A stretch of DNA of 64,000 nucleotides. It comes from Rhypophila decipiens (taxonomy: Eukaryota; Ascomycota; Sordariomycetes; Sordariales; Naviculisporaceae). Where the stretch lies: NCBI GenBank assembly GCA_033297075.1, contig MU858056.1:124001-188000 (forward strand), in the 5' to 3' direction. Shown piece by piece: positions 54,101 through 62,918 of the stretch. Within the stretch, counting starts at the first letter, position 1; each line of letters starts with the position of its first letter. The position numbers and the translations under genes were made by a program. The notes under the pieces were generated by a model, which was given only the letters and a program-made list of their open reading frames with translations, was not told where the DNA came from and made no database searches.

Positions 54101-54700
54101 GTCGCCTCGATGGATGACTGAACCTCGTCGGCCTTTTGTTGAGCAACCGTGACCTTCTCGGCCGCGAGCTCGATAAATTTCTTCAACACCAACTATTGCC
54201 ATTTGTTAGCCCGGCTGGGACGAGGAAGCGCAGATCTCGAGTACAAACCTCTATCGTTCCAACATTGGTGTTCTGGGCAATATTCTTGTATTGGTAAAGG
54301 GCGTCCTTGGCCAGCTTTCCTTTCTTCTGTTCCACGGCCAGTTCGACCAAGAGGAGCATAACAGGCTCCAACGATGCGATGGGGACATTGCGGGATCGCT
54401 TCGAGGTGATGTGCTCGTGAAGCAGTGTCAGGGCGGCGGAAGCCTGGTTGACGCCGATAAGTTCGTTGGCGCGCTTGAGAACATTCTCGGGCTTCTGATG
54501 GGGTGGAGGAGGCTATAGAGATGGTTGTTAGTTTCGACCGCATGACCATATTGTATTGTTTCCAGCGGACAGTGACGATGTCCTTTGAGCAGGAGCACTG
54601 CGAGGCGACGGAGGGCTGAGGAGGGGTAGAGTGCGCATCGAGACTTCGGCAAGTGGCGCCAATCTGACCCCTAGAAATACACAAAATCACGACTTACCAT
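51190..54700 (-). CDS. TIF32: Translation initiation factor eIF3a (Tif32)
   Basis: Exon 1 is 54700-54698, only the ATG, followed by GTAAGT. Exon 2 (54512-54249) encodes [20 protein letters not shown] through NTNVGTIE, and exon 3 (54192-51190) continues [14 protein letters not shown]; the total is 1089 residues. The N-terminal half is helical with a PCI domain (about 315-500). Residues about 530-860 form the long charged coiled coil (spectrin-like, RE/EK-rich). The tail carries two copies of [19 protein letters not shown] and a GRGVPIERG repeat, ending in GKYVPKFRR. eIF3a is the scaffold of eIF3 on the 40S subunit. The residues in exon 2 confirm that the start must come from a tiny upstream exon. 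Confidence 0.95.
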
Positions 54701-56418
54701 GATGGGCGACCTCTGCTGCAAAAATGCAGTCTTGTCGAGGGGGAAATTTATTGAACACTGGAGGCAGCACAAGCGCACAGTCAGTCAGGATGCTGTTGGC
54801 TACTTGGCTGGCGCTGTCCAGAGATTTTTCGCCTCTCGTGGAGAAATGGAGGTTGACGAAACCTACAAAAGCCCTGACCAGGGAAAGACACTTTGGTGCA
54901 CGTTTTGCGCAAATTTGTGGGTTCAAATTCAGTTGGGATCACGTGATTAGCTAATCCCCGTCACTGAGAACAGATGAAATGAATAGCACACGCGATAAGC
55001 AAAGTCCGGCTTGCAAAAATTGTTTTATTTTGAACTTTCTATATCACTGCTCCTAACGGTGATAAAGTTGACGAGAGAGAATCATAAAATTTATCTACTT
55101 TTCCCAAAGTCTGTCGATACCATCATTCTCCCAAGGATTTTTTTCAAAGCGGGTTCTTCGGGAGATGTCAAGGAAGGGGGAAAAAGGAGCTGGGGCGGAG
55201 AACGTCGCCTTTCGGGCCGTGCCCAGCCAGGTCCCATTTGGAGCTCGGACTGCAAACTTGGAGAGAAGATAACTCGTTTTCAGCATTTGTTATCATTAGA
55301 GCGATCATGTATGCAACTTGCGGATCAACTCACCAATCCGGTAGATGAGGGGCATAAAATGACAGTGGAGGAAGCAGAAAAATTGGCCAGAGCTCAACTG
55401 ATAAAGTTGGGGCCTCGAGCTAGAAAGCTGGTTCATGACTGGCAGCAGTGGCACCACATTGTGTATGCACGTCTATTGATGAATGCCCACTTTCTCCAGA
55501 TTCCGCTGCTCATGGTCAATGATAGGACAAAACCCGCCAATAGACGAACCATATGAAATATCCCGTGTCGGCCAAAATGCACAAAATGCACCGGTGCATC
55601 GGAGAGCAAAACAAACAGTTGAACCACAAGGCCTCTGTAGATGCATCAGGTTGCATCCATCTCCACAGTAGCAGTCGTTTATGCCACTAAACGGGGTCCT
55701 AATATAAAAACCCCTGATGGTCTCATTTGCTTTTTGCAGCCAAACTGGATCCCCACGCACTGGCCACCCCTTGATCCTCTGGTCGCTGGTGCTACTTGCT
55801 GGACTCCGCTGAATCGACCTGCGAACGAACCCCTTCCCGCCCCGACGCCTCGCTTCACCAATCCGTCCATTCCAACAAAGCCCTTTTGGCATCGCATTCC
55901 CACATTTCCGTCAATCGCATTCTCTCACGCCCGTTTGGCAGGTCTCCCGAATCGATTTCTTTCAAAGGTAAGCATTGAGCTATGCTCTCCGCTCCCACCC
56001 ATCTTCCTGCCGCATCCAACGTCACGCGTAATTGAAGCATGCCCCGAGGCTCTGCCCGTCAACCGCCTTGATCGATTTCACGTCGAACCATTGGCCCAGG
56101 GAGGAAAAGAAGTCGGCACCTCCCACACGGCCGCCGCCACCACGGCCGACTTCCATCACCACGCATTCTCAATACCATTTCAACGTCCAGGCGCGATCAA
56201 GAGACTGATTCATTATGAGCGAGCAGAAGCAGACATCGCCGCCGCGGCCGACCGCTCCTGGAGCGTCGCAGAAACACGAGAGCGGGACCAGTCAATTGGA
56301 AGCTCCCAAGTCGCTAGACCAACCCTCTCCCTCAGCAGCAGGGCCATCATCGTCAGCGACATCCAGATCACGCCAACAACACAAATCATCAAAACCAGTA
56401 TCATCCTCCGCGGCCGAA
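54701..56418. other. Divergent spacer, eIF3a and G-gamma promoters
   Basis: This 1.7-kb spacer includes a TCACGTGA palindrome at 54939 on the eIF3a side. A frame at 55310-55556 (81 codons) and the in-frame extension of the G-gamma frame back to 56215 lie here; neither has family support. A GTAAGC donor-like site at about 55970 suggests a leader intron for the G-gamma gene. Confidence 0.55.
54939..54946. promoter_or_regulatory. TCACGTGA palindrome (E-box type) upstream of eIF3a
   Basis: An 8-bp perfect palindrome containing CACGTG lies about 240 bp before the eIF3a start codon. bHLH factors of the Cbf1 type bind this core in fungi. Binding here is inference. Confidence 0.4.
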
Positions 56419-56769
56419 ATGCCTCAGTACACGTCCCGGGATGTTGGCGACCCGTCGCAGATTAAGAAAAACAAGCAAAGTATGGCGGACCTCAAGCTTC
56501 GCCGATTGACAGAGCTCAATAACCGACTACGGGAGGACCTGGAAAGGGAACGTATTCCCGTTAGCGTGGCCGCAAGGAGGTATGTCGAGAACTTTCTGGT
56601 CTAACCCATCTCGTCGCCACTGTCTTGCTGACCCATCTACTCGTCCAGCATAATCAACTATTGCAACACCACCAAAGATTATATGGTGCCGAGCGTCCAT
56701 GGAACTCTACCAAAAGGTGAAGATCCCTACGCACCGCCACAGACTGGCGGGTGCTGTGTAGTCATGTAG
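56419..56769 (+). CDS. Heterotrimeric G-protein gamma subunit
   Basis: Exons 56419-56579 and 56649-56769 give 93 residues, the usual size for filamentous-fungal G-gamma. It starts MPQYTSRDVGDPSQIKKNK, continues with the coiled-coil helix LKLRRLTELNNRLRED that pairs with G-beta, and ends DPYAPPQTGGCCVVM. CVVM is a CaaX box for farnesylation, and the preceding Cys is a likely palmitoylation site, so the protein sits at the plasma membrane. I chose the ATG at 56419 because it matches the family start. The frame is also open upstream to an ATG at 56215, which would add 68 low-complexity Ser/Pro residues. G-beta-gamma signals in mating, conidiation and virulence-type development. Confidence 0.93.
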
Positions 56770-58021
56770 GACAAGCTACACACGAGATTTCGATTGGAAG
56801 CTGGGTGACCATCCTCTACCATTGCATTACATCAACCCAAGGCGATAGGCAGACATATTTTCCAAGCATTGCAGTCGCGGGTAATAGATTGCCCCAGCTC
56901 AAATCCTCCTGTCGCTATCAACGGTCACCCTTGGACAAAACCAGAACAAAAGTGGGGAAAGCAGCGAAAGGGGGTGATAAATAAAAAAGCTTGACGAGAT
57001 TCAGGGCTTTCTGAGGACGGGGGGATATCGACAGCCGATGGTCACTTTCTTGACCGTCTTGGTCGTCGGCAAATTCAAAGCAGAAAGGTTTCGGCAAACG
57101 AAACGAAACCACGATGGGTCACAGAGCAAGTTCAGGACAACCGGGACGATGGCGACCCTGCGATCAACGCTATGCTTATTCCCCCAGCCCTCGTTGTTGC
57201 GTCACAACGCAGGCCCTTGGAGAGCTCTTCAGCATGTAATATTCCCTTTTATGGTCTTTTTTCTCTCTATTTCTGTCCCCCCCCCCCCCCCCCCCACCCT
57301 GGCTCTACTGTTTACTTATGGGGGGACTTTTATTCTTATATTTTTTCCAAGTCTGTTTGGGACTTTTATTCCGTTTATTCTACCTATTCCCCCCATTCCG
57401 TTGTGTATATCATGTCTCCATCATGTTGCGCATGCTCTCTGCGCAGTTTATTATTATCTCTCCCTTTTCTTTCTCTGTTTCCTTTTTCCTTCCAGAATCT
57501 TTGCTTCAGATGGATTCATGAAATGATAGCCTTGGCAAATGAAGTCTAAAGATAAACCGAGTTGATATCCCTTTTCCCTTATGCAGAGTTGGAGGAATTT
57601 GCATTTGACACTGGACCTCGTGAAAATGGCAGCTCGAATCGTTCGTCCTGAGTCAGTGCCGGTGACCTTTGAAAGTGATCTGATTGTATTGGAGAAAATA
57701 AAACCTAGAGAAAATCGTTGATGTTGTAACCACTGGTCAGTTTGGTAAGAAAGCTAGGTAATATCATTTTTTGTGAAAGGATTGGCTTCTTTGCTACCGG
57801 TTGCTCTTGCCATGACGCATCATCCACCGGGCTTTCAGATGCGCAGCTCTCCACTATGGTGAGCATTTCCCGCACCTGCATTCATTAATACATTCACTTG
57901 GAAGGAACACAGAAGATACCGACACTTTCCACATCGACAGCGGGGAATCTCAACCGGAAACTCACCTTACGTCCCTTCCATTTGTATACCTCTATCCGTG
58001 GGCACTTTAGTTCTCATAACC
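56770..58021. other. Intergenic with a long C run
   Basis: This 1.25-kb spacer lies between two plus-strand genes. It holds a 19-base C homopolymer at 57277-57295 inside a long pyrimidine-rich tract. No gene was recognised. Confidence 0.6.
57277..57295. repeat. Poly-C run of 19 bases
   Basis: This is an uninterrupted C homopolymer in a T/C-rich stretch. Its true length may vary or be misread by sequencing. Confidence 0.9.
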
Positions 58022-58729
58022 ATGGCGGACGCTTCAACGCCGGCCGGTGATGCGGGAAGCCCCTCTTCCTTCCCCCTCCCTCGGGTCACCATCAAGTTTT
58101 GCACGCAGTGCAAGTGGATGCTGAGGGCGGCGTATGTATGTGTTCAGTGCCCTCTTTGTTTCCTTCCTTTTATTTTCTTAGTTCTTCGTTATCATCTTGA
58201 TGTGATTTGGGTTTTATCAAACAGACTCTCTTTGCTTCGGTCTGAGAGTCAATACCTAGGTGGTGGAGACATAGACACAGAGACATGGACACAGAACATA
58301 GACATATCCATGCTAATCCCTAACCTACCATCATAGTTTGCCCAAGAACTCCTCTCAACATTCTCCACAGCCCTAGGGGAAGTCGCCCTCCAGCCCAGCA
58401 CAGGCGGCGTCTTCATTGTCGAGATCACTGCCACTGCCCCCACAGACAGCAGCACCGTCCAGTCCCCCACGCCCACAACAACAGTCCAAAAAGTGCTCTG
58501 GGACCGCAAGGTTGATGGCGGGTTCCCCGAGACCAAAGAGCTCAAGAGGCGAGTAAGGGATGTCATTCAGCCGGATCGTGACCTGGGCCACGTAGATCGG
58601 GATCATGCTAGGCCCGGTGATAAAGGCCAGAAGACTGAGAAGACTGATGAGCAGCCCAAGGACGGGGAACGGGGGCCTGTTTTCGAAGGCACAGAGACTG
58701 GTATCAAAAAGTGCGAGGATTGCCAGTAG
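58022..58729 (+). CDS. SelW-like (Rdx family) protein, Cys form
   Basis: Exons 58022-58135 and 58337-58729 are joined across a 201-bp intron (GTATGT...TAG) and give 168 residues. The Rdx core begins with VTIKFCTQCKWMLRA, where CxxC is the redox site that carries selenocysteine in animal SelW. After the splice comes YFAQELLSTFSTALGEVAL, then the strand GGVFIVEI and WDRKVDGGFPETKELKRRVRD, which complete the thioredoxin-like fold. The family pattern is intact. A charged C-terminal tail (about 125-168, Lys/Glu/Asp/Gly-rich, ending KKCEDCQ) adds a second CxxC. The role is unknown; SelW proteins are thought to be small redox or glutathione-linked proteins. Confidence 0.88.
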
Positions 58730-59261
58730 CGTAGCATGGAGATTGGCAAAGTGATAGAACGATCTTGACTGGTGGGAAAGTACTCCGTACTGGTATGGAT
58801 CACAGGCAGAGAATTTCTCAAGAGGATCCGACATGTGTGAAATGAATAACATAGGCCTATGTCCAACAAATATTATTCGTATAATATATCTCTTATAGTT
58901 GTAAACAAGGACAAAAGTACACCCTAGAAGAGAAGGTCATAAGGCCTATGCTGTCTCTTTCAACGCATCTAATAGTTCAATTATATGGTATGAAGAGGTT
59001 GTTGAAGGTAACAATAAATCAGTTCACACTTCAGTTTTGGAACCAGTTGCAATTTAGAAAATGGGATGAAAACCTATGATTCGCAAATAATAAAAACAAA
59101 ACCATAAACGCCCTCGCTAATGCAGATTCCTTCTTTCCTTTGGCTTCAGGTCATATCTGGCACACTGTTCCTTCAGGAGGCAGAGTAGACCATAGACGGA
59201 GATATCAGGACGTCACTGGCCACCCTGGTGGAGGAGCACCTCCTTGCAAGTCCTCGTCATC
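58730..59261. other. Intergenic between convergent genes
   Basis: This 532-bp AT-rich 3'-to-3' spacer contains one TACTCCGTA at 58781-58789. No gene was seen. Confidence 0.6.
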
Positions 59262-59914
59262 CTACTGGAGCAATTCCTCACAAGTCCAGTCCTCGTAGCT
59301 ATTGTTGCAAAGATTTGACGTCAGCCAACATTTATCTTGGACGCAAAGTACACTTCATTCCAAAGCAGACGACTTACGTTCCATCGGGCATGTACCGGCG
59401 CACAACAAGCGGAATCTTTTTCTCGCGCAGCTCCTTGATGGCAATCTGCAGCGGGTCCGTCTCGCCCTCGAGGTCGACCAGGACGGGCGCGTTCATACTG
59501 ATCTGCAGAGCGCGCGTGCCCAGGATGCGGGCCTTCTCGTACTTGGTCATGTAGGGCGTCGTGGTCCGCTCATTATCCGGGATTCTCTTGTCCTTGTGCG
59601 CTTTGTCGTTACCCTTGCCCTGGTTTGCGGTCGCAGTCGGGTCGCCAGATGTGATGACATGGTCGTTCTCGGGGTTGTTTCCGTCTGGCCTCCCCGCCTC
59701 GTCCTGGTCGGCGTCTTGTTGGTCGACTTCCCCCTCATAGTAATCCTCCTGCTCATCCTCCAAGACGCCGGCATCATCGCTGCTTGTTGGTTAGTGGTTG
59801 CTGTCCCGAGGTCTCAAGGTCTGTAAGGAAGGGTAGCGGGGTGTAAAAAGGAAGGCGCAAAGACAAAACCACGTACAAGCCATCTTGGACGTCGTCGTCA
59901 CCAAAGTCAGACAT
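59262..59914 (-). CDS. RPO26: RNA polymerase subunit RPB6 (ABC23), shared by Pol I, II and III
   Basis: Exons 59914-59877, 59779-59378 and 59298-59262 give 158 residues. The N-terminus is acidic ([13 protein letters not shown], then [11 protein letters not shown]), as expected. The conserved C-terminal domain runs [37 protein letters not shown], with [27 protein letters not shown]; the last exon adds [15 protein letters not shown]6 is an assembly subunit common to all three nuclear RNA polymerases. The gene diverges from that for TFIIIA, a Pol III factor, across a 669-bp spacer. Confidence 0.96.
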
Positions 59915-60583
59915 GATTGAATCTGTTGTTTGTTTAAGAGAGAATAGAAGAAGACGGTAAGATTGGCGTGGCTAGCGTGAAGTAGCGATGCAAGTTAGCG
60001 GTGGTGGAAAAAGTGACGGTTTGCAACGATGAGCAAAAGGTCTTGCTTTGTTCGATCGCGAAGAGTTTAGAATTTGGGGGCGCTAGAGTGGGGCGGATCC
60101 GTAAGGCTGGCAACTTTTTTTTCCCCTTGCAGAAAGCTCCGTACATACCTTGGCTGAGTCCTCTGTTGTCTGTATAATTGTTGATGAAAGAGAAAACGAT
60201 CGATCTTGGATTTTCCTACGCTTATATAACTGCTTCCCTCGATAAAATTTACGATTTTAGAAGTCAAAACAGCCAGTGACTCGTCGGTCTATGACTCTTG
60301 CCGATGCAGTTATTTGAAGTTAAATTCGGCAGTGACATACTTTTGTCCTGGCGTTGGTGTCTAGCGCCACTGTTGTAACTTTTCTTTTCCAGCCACTTGA
60401 CAGAGGTAGCTAGGTTGAGGTTGCCGGCCGGCAACCCCACCAATAAGCTGCGCCGATAAGCCGTCAGCCAAGATCTAAAGTTTCGATAAGCCCACAAAAA
60501 AAAGGTTACAGCTTGACCGACATCTAGCTTGATGCTCAGCAAACGATGTCGTCGATGCCAATGCGGATGAATCGGCAAACACG
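59915..60583. other. Shared divergent promoter of RPB6 and TFIIIA
   Basis: This 669-bp spacer holds both promoters. Two short upstream frames lie in the last 52 bp before the TFIIIA start and are listed separately. Nothing else was seen. Confidence 0.6.
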
Positions 60584-60587
60584 ATGA
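60532..60587 (+). promoter_or_regulatory. Two uORFs before TFIIIA, one overlapping its start codon
   Basis: uORF1 starts at 60532 and stops at 60568-60570 after 12 codons. uORF2 starts at 60546, carries four in-frame ATGs (MSSMPMRMNRQTR) and stops with TGA at 60585-60587. The main start ATG is at 60584-60586, so uORF2's stop and the main start overlap as ATGA. If this is in the mRNA leader, it would force reinitiation or leaky scanning. Confidence 0.6.
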
Positions 60588-62164
60588 AGAGAAAGTCGCA
60601 AGACGAGGCTCTCGAAGGGCCAGAGGAATCCTCCAAGAGATTGCTGACGCACTGGGCGGTCCCGGACGAGCTCAATGATACCGAGGCAGACACGCTTACA
60701 ATCGCCGACAGTAGCACCTCGACAGCGCAACCCACGCAAACAGGTGCCGCAACCTCCATCACGTCCTCCTCGCCGGGCTCTCGAGCCAATCGGAGGTTCC
60801 CTTCAGATCTCAAGACTATAAAATGCACAATTCCCGGCTGCCCAAAGACGTTTAATCGCCCAGCACGGCTGGCAGCTCACCTTCGATCCCATACAAACGA
60901 TCGTCCCCACAAATGTCCATACCCGGATTGCGACAAGGACTACCTCGAGGAGAAGCACCTGACACAGCACATCAAGGGATCTCACACTCACGAGAAGAAA
61001 TACATCTGTACCGAGCCGGGTTGTGGGAAGTCATTCGTCACGGCGACGAGACTGAGGAGACATGCTGCCGTGCACGCAGGTGCGGAGCGATTTCGCTGCC
61101 GGGGATACGAAGGCTGCGACGAGACTTTCAGGAAGCATCAGACTCTACAACGACACATTCGTACCGCCCACCTCGGACAATCTGCCTATATGTGCGGTAA
61201 TGACGGCTGCGGCAGTGGCTTCGATACAGCCAGTGCCTTAAAACGACACATCAATCGGGAGCACGGCGAGCTCAAGTTTTGGTGTGATGAATGTGCCAGC
61301 AACGACAAGGATGACGACGACGAGCCTCGACGGGTCGGGTTCACCACCCTCCTTCTGCTCCAGACGCATATGCGACGCGAACACCTTAATTGTATGTTCT
61401 GCGACGCCAAGTGCGGATCGCGGTTCGATCTGGAGCGCCATGTTGACCTCCACCACTCTGGGACCACGGTCGAGGAGCGCAAGACGGTGGAGTGCACTTG
61501 GGAAGGATGCAACAAGAAGTTCACGCGTGTGTCTAATCTCAACACACATATCAAGTCGGCCCACCAGGGAATTCGGTTCGTCTGTGGGCAGGTCAACACG
61601 TTTGACGTCCCGGATATTGCGGATTGGAACTGGATGGAAGAAGGGTGCGGCAAAGATTTCGTCAGCAAGCTCAAGCTTGAAGAGCACGTTCGATTTGTAC
61701 ATCTCGGTCGGCCACGGCCGCCCCCGATGGTCACCTCGGCGGCGTTTGCGAATGCCCTGGACGAAGTTGCTCCAATTGGGCTACCACGGGATATAGCATG
61801 CACCTTTTTGGGTTGTGATGCGAAATTCACTCGCCATCACGATCTCAATAGACACATCAAGAACGAGCACATCATGGACGATTTAAGATTGGCGGCAGCC
61901 CTTGGCGAGAAGCTGTCGCAAACCCAAGACGCTGTACCTGTCGAGGAAGCTTCCGTGGTTAACGAACCTGTACCCTTTGCTATCGATCCATTACTTGAGC
62001 TGCCCGAGGGGCTGAATATTACGGATACCAGCACGGGTAATGGGCAGCCATGCAACCAAGAATTCTGGTTCACTCAGGAAGAGTATACCAATCTCGCATC
62101 GCAACAACCCACGCCGACCTTTGACCCTCAAGAGTGGGCTGAGATGAGGCTGTTGGTTGACTGA
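60584..62164 (+). CDS. PZF1: Transcription factor TFIIIA (C2H2 zinc-finger, 5S rRNA gene)
   Basis: This is a single exon of 526 residues. After an acidic, Ser/Thr-rich N-terminus (about 1-78) come ten C2H2-type units: finger 1 (CTIPGCPKTFNRPARLAAH), fingers 2-5 in close order, then an interrupted finger with an acidic KDDDDEP insert, finger 7 (CDAKCGSRF), finger 8 (CTWEGCNKKF), an expanded finger 9 (CGQVNTF...EEGCGKDF) and finger 10 (CTFLGCDAKF). The sequence TGEKP-like linkers are poorly kept, as in TFIIIA. TFIIIA binds the internal control region of 5S rRNA genes and recruits TFIIIC for Pol III, and also binds 5S RNA. Length and the split finger fit fungal TFIIIA; a generic C2H2 factor is less likely. 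Confidence 0.88.
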   Translation: MKRKSQDEALEGPEESSKRLLTHWAVPDELNDTEADTLTIADSSTSTAQPTQTGAATSITSSSPGSRANRRFPSDLKTIKCTIPGCPKTFNRPARLAAHLRSHTNDRPHKCPYPDCDKDYLEEKHLTQHIKGSHTHEKKYICTEPGCGKSFVTATRLRRHAAVHAGAERFRCRGYEGCDETFRKHQTLQRHIRTAHLGQSAYMCGNDGCGSGFDTASALKRHINREHGELKFWCDECASNDKDDDDEPRRVGFTTLLLLQTHMRREHLNCMFCDAKCGSRFDLERHVDLHHSGTTVEERKTVECTWEGCNKKFTRVSNLNTHIKSAHQGIRFVCGQVNTFDVPDIADWNWMEEGCGKDFVSKLKLEEHVRFVHLGRPRPPPMVTSAAFANALDEVAPIGLPRDIACTFLGCDAKFTRHHDLNRHIKNEHIMDDLRLAAALGEKLSQTQDAVPVEEASVVNEPVPFAIDPLLELPEGLNITDTSTGNGQPCNQEFWFTQEEYTNLASQQPTPTFDPQEWAEMRLLVD

Positions 62165-62249
62165 GATGTGCTGGCTATGGGAAACCATGGACGCACGTGG
62201 ATTCACAAATGTATCGACGACACATATGTCCACTCCCTCTTATAACGGG

Positions 62250-62264
62250 AAAAAAAAAAGAAAA
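62250..62264 (-). terminator. Pol III terminator of the tRNA gene
   Basis: On the minus strand, directly behind the tRNA 3' end, there is TTTTC followed by a run of ten T. This is a strong Pol III stop signal, four bases from the tRNA end. Confidence 0.85.
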
Positions 62265-62267
62265 CTA

Positions 62268-62447
62268 TGGTCACGGCAGGGTTCGAACCTGCGATCTTCC
62301 GCGGCACTAATTCGTCACCTTTTGGAGCATCAGCTAAGACTATCCCGCAAGGGAATCTCCCCACAACGTCCCTTTTCAGATGCTGCAGAGGCCGAGCCCC
62401 CAGATGGCGTGTGAAGCAGACGCCTTGCACCACTGGGCCACGCAACC
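62268..62447 (-). tRNA. tRNA-Val (anticodon CAC) with a 106-nt intron
   Basis: The 5' exon is 62447-62410 and the 3' exon 62303-62268; the intron is 62409-62304. The acceptor stem is GGTTGCG with CGTGACC plus A73. A D-arm of GCC...GGC follows. The anticodon stem TCTGC pairs with GCGGA across the intron, the anticodon CAC is at 62413-62411 in loop TTCACAC, and the T-arm is GCAGG-TTCGAAC-CCTGC. All stems pair, with only G-T wobbles. The intron sits at the standard place after base 37. At 106 nt it is long for a tRNA intron; an AGCATC/GATGCT pairing could fold it. A Pol III T-run follows. The gene is convergent with TFIIIA. Confidence 0.88.
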
Positions 62448-62918
62448 GCTTGTTAGTTATGATTGATGTTGATTGCTGAGATACAAAAAGGGCATGAAGG
62501 TACCAGTACGTCCAGTTGCTCGTGGAGGGCTGGGCGGGCTAGCTAGGTATACGACTTATTTCGAAGGACAGGGTTTTATATGGGTCATGTCTTGCTGAAA
62601 CCGATTTTTGGGCGTGTTTTGTTATTTCTCACGGAGTTAATAAAAAGAGGCACAGAAAAAGGGAGACTGGGCGGCGAACAGTTATTAGATACCCGGTTGG
62701 ACTTTATCCTTCCTTTATTTCTTTATTTATTGTTTAATAAATCTGCTTCAACCTAAAAAGCGGTTTATAGTTATGGCCTTTTAGTCTAAGATGCTCATCC
62801 CATGGTCAGGTCATCAGGCGCTGGTCGACTAAAAAAGGCCGTCATGGAGAAAAAAGAATACACGACAGTGATAGCTAGATACAATGGGTATTAATGGTCA
62901 ACATCTTCTTAGTCACAA
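62448..62918. other. Intergenic upstream of the tRNA, downstream of PEX8
   Basis: This 471-bp AT-rich spacer holds the tRNA upstream flank and the PEX8 3' region. Nothing else was seen. Confidence 0.6.

Noticed and set aside
55310..55556. An 81-codon plus-strand frame between eIF3a and G-gamma
   Set aside because: No recognised family. It lies in a promoter-like spacer, and the longer version of this frame has only a TTG start.
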